Source: a virus
IMG/VR virus record: IMGVR_UViG_3300029827_000044
Span: 1 to 24,588 of that record
DNA length: 24,588 bases
Reading direction: 5' to 3' (one strand)
Part shown: in pieces, positions 8,370 through 15,422 of the stretch
How the letters are laid out: every line of letters begins with the position of its first letter
Numbering within the stretch: position 1 is the stretch's first letter
Notes under the pieces: generated by a model
Told to the model about the DNA's origin: nothing
The model's database searches: none
The model's input: the letters and a program-made list of their open reading frames with translations, nothing else
Translations under genes and position numbers: made by a program

Positions 8370-9101
8370 ATGCCTTTTAAATATAATCCCTTTAGCAATA
8401 AACTTGATGAAACAAACCAAGCTGGCACTGTTTCTCCTTTAACTACAAAAGGAGATATTTACACTTATTCGACTGCTGATGCTAGACTTGCAATTGGAAC
8501 AAATGGAGATGTTCTCACTGCCGACTCTGCTGAAACAACTGGAGTGAAATGGGCGGCTCCTGCTGCACCTACATCATATCGAAGTTTTCAATTGATCAGT
8601 ACTACGACAGCTTCATCAGATGCGACAATAGACTTCACGAGTCTTTCTGAAGACCTTTATCTTCTCGTTGGAAAAGATGTTCTCTTTGGTGATAACTCGA
8701 GTGATAATCGTTTAATCAACATAAGAACAAAAGTTCAAGGTGGCACTTTTGAAAGTGGGGCAACCGACTATTCATGGAGTGCTATAGGAAGAACAGCAGC
8801 TTCTGCTTCTATCGCTAACTCAAATGCCGCAGATACATTAATCGAAACGAAAATGAGTTCCAACTTAACTACAACAAACAGTGGTAGACGTGCTTATTTA
8901 AAAATTTATGTAATGAATATTGGAAATTCATCTCGAAATACAACTGTTTTTGGGAATTGTTATGGTACTGATGGCGATCAAGTACAATTTTCAGGTATCA
9001 GAACGGTGGCGCAAGATGACGATGGATTTCAAATAATTCCTAGTGTTGGCACATTTATTGAAGGGACTTTCTATCTTTATAAAGTAACCGAAGGAGTATA
9101 G
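8370..9101 (+). CDS. Tail fibre-type protein C
   Basis: 243 aa, taaGGAataataATG. N-terminal cap MPFKYNPFSNKLDETN parallels protein B. It is followed by LTTKGDIYTYS...IGTNGDVLTADSAETTGVKWAAP, the 'tKGDil......l.vGtdgqvL.adsa...Glkw' shaft repeat. The C-terminal domain starts with STTTASSDATIDFTSL and ends with GTFIEGTFYLYKVTEGV, the same domain as in the three tandem genes at 10638-12873. Shared ends with exchangeable middles suggest recombination among the fibre genes. Confidence 0.7.
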   Translation: MPFKYNPFSNKLDETNQAGTVSPLTTKGDIYTYSTADARLAIGTNGDVLTADSAETTGVKWAAPAAPTSYRSFQLISTTTASSDATIDFTSLSEDLYLLVGKDVLFGDNSSDNRLINIRTKVQGGTFESGATDYSWSAIGRTAASASIANSNAADTLIETKMSSNLTTTNSGRRAYLKIYVMNIGNSSRNTTVFGNCYGTDGDQVQFSGIRTVAQDDDGFQIIPSVGTFIEGTFYLYKVTEGV

Positions 9102-9341
9102 ATGAGCAAATTACACAAAATGGTCAATGGAAATAAAGTACTATTGACTGAAGATGAGGAATTAATTCTCAAGGCTGAATGGGAAAAAAATAGAATCGAG
9201 CATGACAAAAGAAGATTGAAAATAAAAGCTGACAAAGAAAGAAAATCAGAATTGAAAGCAAAACTAGCTGAGATGTTAGGAGCGACTTCAGAAGAAATTG
9301 ATTTACTTGTGGGGAAATCAGATGAGTTACTCAGGGATTAG
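9102..9341 (+). CDS. Small coiled-coil protein in fibre operon
   Basis: 79 aa, gaaGGAGtatagATG. It opens with MSKLHKMVNGNKVLLTEDEE, the 'm...vnG..v.Lt.eE' opening common in small phage proteins encoded beside fibre genes. The middle is a highly charged helix (KAEWEKNRIEHDKRRLKI..), and the end is LGATSEEIDLLVGKSDELLRD. Possible fibre-assembly chaperone or scaffold, by analogy with neighbours of tail fibres in other phages; not proven. Its last 20 bp overlap the next gene. Confidence 0.65.
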   Translation: MSKLHKMVNGNKVLLTEDEELILKAEWEKNRIEHDKRRLKIKADKERKSELKAKLAEMLGATSEEIDLLVGKSDELLRD

Positions 9342-10641
9342 TCCCAAAAATCCGACAGATTATAAAGGTATTTCGAATGGTGTTGTCCCTGCTGTCACAC
9401 GTGCACGTCGTCCAACTAGTGCTGATTGGAGACAACCTGAAACTGGGAAACGCTATCCGATCACTTGTATTTGGCAAGTATCTAAAAGCCCTACAACGGG
9501 ATCTGAAGGTGAGCTATGGCTTCTATCTAAGATCGTGTCTAATGTAGCTACATGGGTTCAGCTTGGATCTGGAGGAGGTGGAGGCGGTTTAGCGTCTCTG
9601 ACAGCTCAGAACACAACAACTGTTCTCCCATCTGGTGCTGGTGACATCACTGTTAATGGTAGTGTGGTAGCAACAGGAACAAACTCTGGATTCCCTCTCT
9701 ATGCAAAGGGAACTGAGTCAGATCCAACCCATGATATTGATTATGAAATCCAATTGGCTGGATTAGTTACTGCAACTCCAGCAAATTCGAATAGCTGTGG
9801 GATAGCCTGTTTCAATGATACTCAATTTCAGAAGGACGCAACCTCTGGGATGATCTCTCTAGTTGGAAGCACTACTTCACCTCCAATTATAATGTTTTCT
9901 CTTGACGACACCAATAATGCTACTGCTGATGGTTCTGGTGTTGTGACCTTGAAGGGGCAGATAGTCAACAATGGGACACATGCGAAATCCCTTTTCTCAT
10001 TGAGATCTCCTGGAACAAATGACATTCTATTCGATCTCCAAGTGGCAACTCTGACTACAGATGCCGCTAAATCAGTTACTAAGGCTGGTGTGATCTCTGC
10101 AAATAGTGCTCAATTCCAGATGGATGCTACGACTGGTTTTCTCTCTCTGAAGGGATCAACATCACTCGCACCAATCTTAAGTTTAACTGGAAGTGGAGGT
10201 GGCGGAGCACTCAGTCCTGATGCCAATGGAAATGTAACGATAGCGGGTTCGGGGGGAGCGACAGTAACAGGTTCAGGAAATACAATCACAATCAATGCAG
10301 GCGGTGCAGGAGGAGGGTTAACTTGGCGTGAAGAAACAGGTACATCGGCAACTTTCGCAATCGGAGGTGAGGGAATTTTTGGCAATAATGCGTTACCTAT
10401 CACGCTCACATTGCCCTCGGCTACGGTGGGTGATACTTTCGCAGCCTATCAAGAAGGTGCTGGGAGGATCAGGATCGCACAGAACGCATCGGATCAAATT
10501 CGATTCGGAAATTCTACTTCAACTTCTGGAGCTGGAGGATACATTGACTCTCTAAATCAAGGCGATTGTGTATGGATTGTATGTCTTGAAGCTAATAAAT
10601 TCAGAGTTATCAATTCGATAGGGAGTTGGGTTGTAGGATGA
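9322..10641 (+). CDS. Tail fibre-type protein D, with widespread C-terminal domain
   Basis: Start taken at 9322 (MSYSGISPKNPTDY), with ggggaaatcag before it; a TTG at 9298 is possible but less supported. 439 aa. An N-terminal module with ELWLLSK...VATWVQLG ends in a Gly run (about 85-92). Two internal repeats begin near residues 164 and 262 (FNDTQFQKDATSGMISL and NSAQFQMDATTGFLSL, each followed by GST..P). A Gly/Thr hinge leads to a C-terminal domain (about 332-439: EETGTSATFAIGGEGIFGNN...LTLPSATVGDTF...IAQNASDQIRFGN...DCVWIVCL). That domain is the well-known 'tLP...vGd.....g.g.g.w.I.QnagQ.i.fG' fibre tip of many phages and prophages. Best supported receptor-binding candidate here. Confidence 0.75.
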   Translation: MSYSGISPKNPTDYKGISNGVVPAVTRARRPTSADWRQPETGKRYPITCIWQVSKSPTTGSEGELWLLSKIVSNVATWVQLGSGGGGGGLASLTAQNTTTVLPSGAGDITVNGSVVATGTNSGFPLYAKGTESDPTHDIDYEIQLAGLVTATPANSNSCGIACFNDTQFQKDATSGMISLVGSTTSPPIIMFSLDDTNNATADGSGVVTLKGQIVNNGTHAKSLFSLRSPGTNDILFDLQVATLTTDAAKSVTKAGVISANSAQFQMDATTGFLSLKGSTSLAPILSLTGSGGGGALSPDANGNVTIAGSGGATVTGSGNTITINAGGAGGGLTWREETGTSATFAIGGEGIFGNNALPITLTLPSATVGDTFAAYQEGAGRIRIAQNASDQIRFGNSTSTSGAGGYIDSLNQGDCVWIVCLEANKFRVINSIGSWVVG

Positions 10642-11384
10642 CTGTTGTAACTAATGCTCTAAACATTAATGATGACGGCATTCAAGACTTCAATGCAACT
10701 CTCGGAACATTCGATGCAACTTCATTGACAATGAAAGGGGATTTGCTAGGATACACTGGGACTGCACATCAACGATTTCCTGTTGGAATGGATGGATATG
10801 TTTTAAAGGCCGATGATACTCAAGATGTAGGTTGGCGATGGGCTTGTCCAAGCTTTGAATTCATTTCTTCGGCAACAGCAAGTAGTAGCAGCACCATTGA
10901 GTTTAATAATTTTCAGGATGCAGACTGTTACAATGGCTATAAGCTCGTATGGCAGAATGTAACTCATACAGGTACAACTTTCTCATTTCTATTTCGCCTA
11001 AGTACAGATAATGGATTATCATGGAGATCAAGCGGATACCAATATGCCCGTGAAAGTATAAGAGATAATACTGGAGATGCTGTTTATCCATATAGTTCCT
11101 CGGGGAGCTACATTCAAATAAATGCCACTGATGGCGGTGATACTAGGAATCTACAATTTAGTGGAGAGGCTTTTATTTTTAATAGCAGTGATCCCTCAAC
11201 ATATTTACAACAGGGATTTACTTTCACATCATCAAATCATACTAATATAAGTGGGGGTCAATCATTGACTTCTAGGGGATGGGCAATAACCGATGCGACC
11301 GATCCGATAAATGGTTTTCAATTCTATATGTCTAGTGGAAATATCACAGATGGAAACTTCTATCTTTACGGAATGAGATCATGA
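10638..11384 (+). CDS. Tandem fibre paralogue E1
   Basis: 248 aa. The ATG at 10638 overlaps the preceding TGA (ATGA) and gives MTVVTNALNINDDG, matching the start of paralogue E3 (MTITTNAININNDG), so I prefer it to the upstream TTG at 10626. Domains: N-terminal peptide; LTMKGDLLGYTG...VGMDGYVLKADDTQ shaft repeat (about 33-70); C-terminal beta domain opening SATASSSSTIEFNNF, containing LSTDNGLSWRSSGYQY and closing FQFYMSSGNITDGNFYLYG. The closing motif is common in phage fibre tips. Confidence 0.7.
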   Translation: MTVVTNALNINDDGIQDFNATLGTFDATSLTMKGDLLGYTGTAHQRFPVGMDGYVLKADDTQDVGWRWACPSFEFISSATASSSSTIEFNNFQDADCYNGYKLVWQNVTHTGTTFSFLFRLSTDNGLSWRSSGYQYARESIRDNTGDAVYPYSSSGSYIQINATDGGDTRNLQFSGEAFIFNSSDPSTYLQQGFTFTSSNHTNISGGQSLTSRGWAITDATDPINGFQFYMSSGNITDGNFYLYGMRS

Positions 11385-12124
11385 CAACGGAGAATACAGC
11401 AAATGTTTCTAGCTCAGGCCTACAGATTTTTAACAGTACTACGGGCGCATTTTCAGGTGCTGACGCCTCTGCTAAGGGGGATTTACTCGTATATGATGGA
11501 TCAGCTTATACCTTTTTAACTCTTGGAGCTAATGAAAAGGTCCTCACCTTGGATTCGAGTGAAGCGACTGGATTTATATGGAATGATCTTCCGTTCACTG
11601 GAGATTGGGTTTTAATCGGATCGGAAACAGCTAGTTCCTCAGCTACAATCGATTTTACAAATTTAGATACTTCAACATATGCTTCTTTTCATGTCAGAGC
11701 TGTAAATATACATCCTGCCACAGATAACGTATCTCTTCAAACCTTGATGAGCATTGATAATGGGGTTTCATTTATCAGCTCAGGATACAGTTATGTCTAT
11801 CGCATTTTTGATGTGGGATCAGGAACAATTAATGATGGACATAGCACTTCAGCAAGTGCCATAGAAACTTCCGAAGCGATTGGAAATGCTGGAGGAGAAG
11901 GTATTGCAGGATGGTTTTGGTTGCTTCCTAGTGGAGATCCGACACAAACACGACACTCGATAGAATGGCAACTTTATTCTCAAGATACTGGAAATGTTTT
12001 AAATGGATTCTGGGGAGGAGCTATTAATAGTACAACGAGTGCAATAGATGCTCTGAGATTTCAATTCTCTTCGGGAAATATTGAAGTGGGAACATTTTAT
12101 CTCTACGGACTGAATGCATCATGA
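11381..12124 (+). CDS. Tandem fibre paralogue E2
   Basis: 247 aa, translationally coupled by a 4-bp ATGA overlap at both ends. Same three-part build as E1: MTTENTANVSSSGLQIFNS, then ASAKGDLLVYDG...LGANEKVLTLDSSEATGFIW, then SETASSSATIDFTNLD ... MSIDNGVSFISSGYSY ... LRFQFSSGNIEVGTFYLYG. The middle of the C-terminal domain diverges most from E1 and E3, as expected if it contacts different surfaces. The stretch GNAGGEGIAGWFWLLPSGDP matches the position of GNSSGEGLSGKAIYIPSPSP in E3. Confidence 0.7.
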   Translation: MTTENTANVSSSGLQIFNSTTGAFSGADASAKGDLLVYDGSAYTFLTLGANEKVLTLDSSEATGFIWNDLPFTGDWVLIGSETASSSATIDFTNLDTSTYASFHVRAVNIHPATDNVSLQTLMSIDNGVSFISSGYSYVYRIFDVGSGTINDGHSTSASAIETSEAIGNAGGEGIAGWFWLLPSGDPTQTRHSIEWQLYSQDTGNVLNGFWGGAINSTTSAIDALRFQFSSGNIEVGTFYLYGLNAS

Positions 12125-12873
12125 CGATTACAACTAATGCAATAAATATTAATAATGATGGATTGGCAATCTTTGAAAGTTCCACAGGGACTTTCTCAGC
12201 AATTGAATTGACTACAAAGGGTGATATACTTACTCGAACCACATCTGTTTACACGGATCTTGGTGTGGGCACTGATACGCATGTCCTGATAAGTGATAGC
12301 ACTCAGGCATCTGGACTTAATTATGCTGCTAAAACTTCAGGAAGCTCAGTGATCTATCTAGAAACTCAGACAGCTAGTGCTTCGGCATCCGTGGATTTTA
12401 CAGCGAGTTTTGATGATTTGACTTATCTCTATTATATTTTTACTTATACAAATGTCAGTCCTACTACCGATGGAGTAGAATTGAGAGTTAAAATGAGTGT
12501 GGATACGGGAAGTAGCTGGGAAAGTTCTGGATATAGATGGGTAAGAATGAGATTGTCTTCGAGTTCTGGGTCAGATTCGATAAGTGATAGTAATAGTGAT
12601 TCCAAAATTAAAATCATGACTGATCTAGGTAATTCTTCTGGAGAGGGGTTGAGTGGAAAAGCAATTTATATCCCTTCTCCATCACCAAGCAGTGATTATC
12701 CAGGTCAATTAATGCATGATAATATTTTCGTCAAAAGTACAGGAACGATGTACCGCAATTTTGGAAAAGGTATGCTGGGAACAAATTCAGTTGTCGATGG
12801 CATCCAATTTTACATGTCAAGCGGAACAGTCGCCACAGGTGTCTTCAAGATGTATGGAGTCACAAAAGTTTAA
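12121..12873 (+). CDS. Tandem fibre paralogue E3
   Basis: 250 aa, coupled to E2 by ATGA. MTITTNAININNDGLAIFES is followed by LTTKGDILTRTT...VGTDTHVLISDSTQASGLNY and a C-terminal beta domain (TQTASASASVDFTAS ... MSVDTGSSWESSGYRW ... IQFYMSSGTVATGVFKMYG). A Ser/Asp low-complexity patch, SSSSGSDSISDSNSDSK, lies at about 157-173 where E1 and E2 have unrelated loops. Last gene of the fibre block, followed by a stem-loop. Confidence 0.7.
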   Translation: MTITTNAININNDGLAIFESSTGTFSAIELTTKGDILTRTTSVYTDLGVGTDTHVLISDSTQASGLNYAAKTSGSSVIYLETQTASASASVDFTASFDDLTYLYYIFTYTNVSPTTDGVELRVKMSVDTGSSWESSGYRWVRMRLSSSSGSDSISDSNSDSKIKIMTDLGNSSGEGLSGKAIYIPSPSPSSDYPGQLMHDNIFVKSTGTMYRNFGKGMLGTNSVVDGIQFYMSSGTVATGVFKMYGVTKV

Positions 12874-12875
12874 TT

Positions 12876-12900
12876 ATTTGAAAGCATCCTTGCTTCAAAT
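12876..12900. terminator. Stem-loop between convergent operons
   Basis: ATTTGAA..GC pairs with GC.TTCAAAT around a 6-nt loop with one unpaired base, immediately after the fibre stop and before the end of the minus-strand operon. It could serve both directions. There is no clear T-run, so factor-independent termination is uncertain. Confidence 0.5.
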
Positions 12901-12918
12901 ATATCCTTGTGAAATATC

Positions 12919-13056
12919 TTAGTATTCTACACATCCACTTTCATCTACAGTGTAGGTATCATGATTAGTAAATTGTACACAGGCATTAGTAGTACCGACG
13001 ATTAGACAAAACATTAGGGTCATCACGCCAAGTAGTATTGATTTTGATTTTCTCAT
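12919..13056 (-). CDS. Small secreted or membrane-anchored peptide (45 aa)
   Basis: aaaaGGAAGattactcATG gives a good ribosome site. The peptide has a basic start (MRKSKS), a hydrophobic core (ILLGVMTLMFCLIVG) and a cleavage-like end TTNAC at residues 22-26, then a short polar tail with a second Cys. It looks like a signal peptide with possible cleavage after TNA; the Cys at 26 gives a poor lipobox (TNAC). A basic ORF in another frame covers much of the same DNA. Role unknown; lysis-type or envelope-modifying small proteins have this build. Confidence 0.5.
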   Translation of the reverse strand: MRKSKSILLGVMTLMFCLIVGTTNACVQFTNHDTYTVDESGCVEY

Positions 13057-13108
13057 GAGTAATCTTCCTTTTAAATAAGTTTGATAAAAATTTTTTAATC
13101 TTCTTCAT
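12986..13108 (-). CDS. Possible 40-aa basic ORF overlapping the secreted peptide
   Basis: MKKIKKFLSNLFKRKITHEK... is very basic with an amphipathic start. In the same frame an earlier ATG at 13123 overlaps the end of the zinc-ribbon gene. The ribosome site is weak compared with that of the 45-aa ORF lying in another frame over the same bases. Either one ORF is spurious or the two are nested, as in Rz/Rz1 pairs, although this one has no membrane anchor. Confidence 0.25.
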   Translation of the reverse strand: MKKIKKFLSNLFKRKITHEKIKINTTWRDDPNVLSNRRYY

Positions 13109-13116
13109 GTTTAACT

Positions 13117-13299
13117 CTACCATTTTCTAATTATAGAATTTTTACTCAGAATCTGACTTTCTGTCAACTTCTGTTTTGCTTTAGAGCAAGATTTACATCT
13201 TGCAGCTAATCCATCAAAGCGATTCTTTGACCTCGTAAAATTGATTAATGGAACTTGCTCCCCACAAGTATTGCATTCTTTCGTGGGGAGTTCCATCAT
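13117..13299 (-). CDS. Small four-cysteine zinc-ribbon protein
   Basis: 60 aa. C10-x2-C13 and C35-x2-C38 (CNTCGEQVPLINF ... AARCKSCSKAKQ) form a four-Cys zinc ribbon of the 'C..C.....l..F......dG....CK.C' type, common as tiny phage proteins and as the N-terminal part of some HNH nucleases; no HNH motif follows. The first ATG overlaps the lipoprotein stop by 4 nt; the second ATG (13296) is also possible. It resembles the zinc ribbon encoded on the other strand at 15698. Probably nucleic-acid binding; function unknown. Confidence 0.65.
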   Translation of the reverse strand: MMELPTKECNTCGEQVPLINFTRSKNRFDGLAARCKSCSKAKQKLTESQILSKNSIIRKW

Positions 13300-13514
13300 T
13301 CTTCGGATCGGGGAGTGAGATCAATTTCAAGTCCGATCTTATCTCGAATGAGATTTTCAGCAGACTCTTCGAGCATGTTATCATCTTTAAGACCCATCAG
13401 GTCATTAAATCTTTCCATTGGCGAGTAATCGCATCCAATCAAAATGCTAGCTATAATGAATCCCAAAAGACCCATTGCACCATACTTGCCATATTGTTTC
13501 ATGTTCTCTTTCAT
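13296..13514 (-). CDS. Small lipoprotein
   Basis: 72 aa, ribosome site GGAGGGAGatatttATG. Basic N-terminus, hydrophobic core GAMGLLGFIIASILIGC and a perfect lipobox L25-I-G-C28. The residue after Cys is Asp, which in enterobacteria favours retention in the inner membrane. The mature part (about 44 residues) is charged and helical (ERFNDLMGLKDDNMLEESAENLIRDKIG). It overlaps the 37-aa membrane peptide upstream by ATGA. The family is not recognised. A spanin subunit is conceivable, but Asp at +2 and the recombination-operon context argue for an inner-membrane accessory or superinfection-type role. Confidence 0.65.
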   Translation of the reverse strand: MKENMKQYGKYGAMGLLGFIIASILIGCDYSPMERFNDLMGLKDDNMLEESAENLIRDKIGLEIDLTPRSEE

Positions 13515-13624
13515 AAATATCTCCCTCCATCACTGGATATTGCTTGTCCTGTTAGGAACCCTGCGATAAAGATGATCACGTAGTAAGATATGAAGGTTAT
13601 TGTTTCGATTGCTGTGCCTTCCAT
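13511..13624 (-). CDS. 37-aa single-span membrane peptide
   Basis: ATG at 13624 lies within the end of recT, with GGAGaagtttgaaa upstream; the stop overlaps the lipoprotein start in ATGA. The peptide (MEGTAIETITFISYYVIIFIAGFLTGQAISSDGGRYL) has one clear transmembrane helix at about residues 9-26, flanked by short polar ends. Double coupling to its neighbours and the ribosome site support it as a real gene. Function unknown; it may act with the lipoprotein. Confidence 0.55.
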   Translation of the reverse strand: MEGTAIETITFISYYVIIFIAGFLTGQAISSDGGRYL

Positions 13625-14343
13625 TTTTCAAACTTCTCCATAAAATCAGCTTCATCTTCATTATGTTTTCCAATAATTTCTTGATAGCTGATATCACGTT
13701 TTTCGTGAACTAATTTTATATATTCCTGCATGAACATTTGATCATCCTTCTCAAACTTCTCAATGAAATCCGTGGGGAAAGCCTCTACTTCAATCTCAAT
13801 GGATTCCTCTTTCCTGGGCTGGACTTTGTTTGGAGGGCTCTCACCGCTTATTTCACCCTCGACGTATGCACAGCCTATAACATCAGGGAAAAGCCTCCTG
13901 GCAAGCCGAGAGAGCGTCCTCGCATATAGCATATCGCTGGGGTATTTACTCCAACCACCTCCAGACTTAACAAGACCAGCCTGTTTAGCATCTTCAATGC
14001 TAAATGATGCACTTTCCTCATCTTCAGTATCATTTCGTTTTCCAACGATCTCACATTCAGTTTCAGTGCATTTTACTGTCTTGATGCTGTGGCCTGCACG
14101 GCGTATCAATGCATTCATCATCCGAGCTGAAATCTCTACTTTGCCCTGAATGATATTCAGTCCTCCGTTGAGTGCAGCCATCGGAGAAATCCCCAATTCT
14201 CTTGCTGATAACATAATGGTCATCACAGCAGAGGCATCCCCAAAATTACGATAGAACTTTGATTCTACCGCCTGTTTTGCCATTGTGTTGTAAACCATCA
14301 TTTCATGCTCTCTCGGCACAAGTTGTAATCCTTTCTCTTCCAT
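13597..14343 (-). CDS. recT: RecT-family single-strand annealing recombinase
   Basis: 248 aa; ATG at 14343 chosen (ggaggggggaattgATG) in a TGATG junction with the preceding gene. The RecT core is clear: LSARELGISPMAALNGGLNIIQGKVEIS (about 46-73), MMNALIRRAGHSI (75-87), an E-C-x-I-x-G-K/R-R strand (about 97-103), FSIEDAKQAGL (114-124) and WSKYPSDMLYARTLSRLARRLFPDV-IG.AYVEGEI (131-165). The family anneals single-stranded DNA after resection by a partner exonuclease, which here is the PD-(D/E)XK protein two genes upstream. The C-terminal 80 residues are charged and variable. Confidence 0.9.
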   Translation of the reverse strand: MEEKGLQLVPREHEMMVYNTMAKQAVESKFYRNFGDASAVMTIMLSARELGISPMAALNGGLNIIQGKVEISARMMNALIRRAGHSIKTVKCTETECEIVGKRNDTEDEESASFSIEDAKQAGLVKSGGGWSKYPSDMLYARTLSRLARRLFPDVIGCAYVEGEISGESPPNKVQPRKEESIEIEVEAFPTDFIEKFEKDDQMFMQEYIKLVHEKRDISYQEIIGKHNEDEADFMEKFEKWKAQQSKQ

Positions 14344-14561
14344 CAATTCCCCCCTCCCAATATGTAGGTGTTATACCAAAGTTGATTTTCATTACTGTCT
14401 TTTTTGCGATTGAAGTCTCGGGGATCGTCGCCAAAATCTCTATGCACTCCGTTAATATATCCCATTGTCTCTAATTCACGCTGGTGTATCCTTTTCAATA
14501 ATCTTGAAGCTTGATCAAGTTCTTTTTCTTGGCTTTCGTCCGTAAAAGTATCTATAGACAT
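14343..14561 (-). CDS. Hypothetical protein between nuclease and RecT
   Basis: Start at 14561 chosen because GAGGAGtgtctcaATG is the only good ribosome site; an in-frame ATG farther up would overlap the nuclease by over 100 bp. 72 aa, helical and charged (ESQEKELDQASRLLKRIHQRELETMGY) with an Asn/Asp-rich end. It overlaps the nuclease 3' end by 47 bp and touches recT. No family recognised. Position suggests an accessory to the exonuclease-RecT pair. Confidence 0.6.
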   Translation of the reverse strand: MSIDTFTDESQEKELDQASRLLKRIHQRELETMGYINGVHRDFGDDPRDFNRKKDSNENQLWYNTYILGGGN

Positions 14562-15054
14562 TGAGACACTCCTCAAATAGTTGAAAATTTTCTTCATATT
14601 CGTGAAACTTTGGAGCGGAGCCATCTCGTCTCAAGCGAATGAATAAAATATTCTTTACATCATAACCCATCTGTTTTGCAAGATAAGAATATGCTGATCC
14701 CTGCAACATCCATGACTTTGATTCGCTTTGGCTAGTCTTCAAATCAACGATGGTTAAGCCCTTTTTCTCATCTTTGATGATTATATCTGCCTGTCCAGTG
14801 ATTCCTAGCTTATCGCAAAACATCCGCTTCTCCACTGCAACGACTTCATGCCCCTTTTTCCACCATTGTCTAAAAGAGCTGACATAGCCTTCAAGCTCAT
14901 CAGGCACACCCCATCCGTCAATTCCTTCGATTATGCTTTCGCAGATTTTGTGAACCTTCGTCCCTCTAGCAGCAGCATTCTCAAGGATTACTGGATCTAT
15001 GTATTTCATCCCAGTGAATGGATATAAGATTTCGGTGACTCTTTGATGTTTCAT
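14515..15054 (-). CDS. PD-(D/E)XK (RecB/Cas4-type) exonuclease, RecT partner
   Basis: 179 aa; start at 15054 (GAGGtgcgaATG) preferred over an upstream GTG. Motifs in order: ARGTKVH at 29-35 (the 'RG...H' of RecB-like nucleases), E75 in VEKRM, GQAD with D90, IVDLKTS with D104 and K106, and Q118-x3-Y122 (QGSAYSY). These are the catalytic D-(D/E)xK and the QxxxY motif of the family. In phages such an enzyme resects double-stranded ends to supply the RecT substrate. It opens the minus-strand recombination operon, divergent from the operon at 15150. A nearly complete catalytic set argues that it is active. Confidence 0.85.
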   Translation of the reverse strand: MKHQRVTEILYPFTGMKYIDPVILENAAARGTKVHKICESIIEGIDGWGVPDELEGYVSSFRQWWKKGHEVVAVEKRMFCDKLGITGQADIIIKDEKKGLTIVDLKTSQSESKSWMLQGSAYSYLAKQMGYDVKNILFIRLRRDGSAPKFHEYEENFQLFEECLNVYRYFYGRKPRKRT

Positions 15055-15099
15055 TCGCACCTCGTTGTAAAATTTAAAATTAAACTATGAAGTTCTTTC

Positions 15100-15129
15100 T
15101 TGCAATAAAAAAAAATTTAATTTTATATC
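15100..15129 (+). promoter_or_regulatory. Candidate divergent promoter region
   Basis: The 95-bp AT-rich space between the nuclease and the 15150 gene must hold both promoters. TTGCAA (15100-15105) with an 18-bp spacer gives TATATC (15124-15129) on the plus strand. TTGCAA is self-complementary, so it could also be read as a minus-strand -35 with TAATTT 17 bp away. Only moderate matches. Confidence 0.35.
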
Positions 15130-15149
15130 AAAATTTTTAAGAGGTAGAT

Positions 15150-15422
15150 ATGAATACAATAATTCCGCTAGAAATCCTGGATCAAATTGGTCGTCATTGT
15201 CCCCGTGCTATGAGTGTATATGCACTCTGCTTAGGAAGAATGGATGAAGACGGTAAGGTCATCTATAATCGAGCTGAGATTTCTGAAGATCTTTCTGAGA
15301 GTTACTGCAAGTTCCGAAATGACTTGAAAGCCTTAGCCCGAGAGGGGTTAATTGAATGGCATGAGATGGGGGAATTTTTACATGTAACGATTGGAGATAA
15401 CACCACGGATGTTGAAGTATAA
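15150..15422 (+). CDS. Winged-helix-like DNA-binding protein
   Basis: 90 aa, aaGAGGtagatATG. PLEILDQIGRHCPRAMSVYALCLGRMDEDGKV is followed by YNRAEISEDLSESYCKFRNDLKALAREGLIEW (about 38-70) and a short strand pair HEMGEFLHVTI. The layout helix, recognition helix, 'L..L.reGlIew....e.l.v.i' wing is typical of winged helix proteins, including replication initiators and phage regulators. As the first gene of a divergent early operon it may be a regulator or a replication adaptor. The downstream gene has a similar C-terminal half. Confidence 0.6.
   Translation: MNTIIPLEILDQIGRHCPRAMSVYALCLGRMDEDGKVIYNRAEISEDLSESYCKFRNDLKALAREGLIEWHEMGEFLHVTIGDNTTDVEV

Noticed and set aside
13738-14149. Plus-strand ORFs opposite recT
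   Set aside because: Antisense to an unmistakable RecT; composition and lack of ribosome site mark them as shadows.
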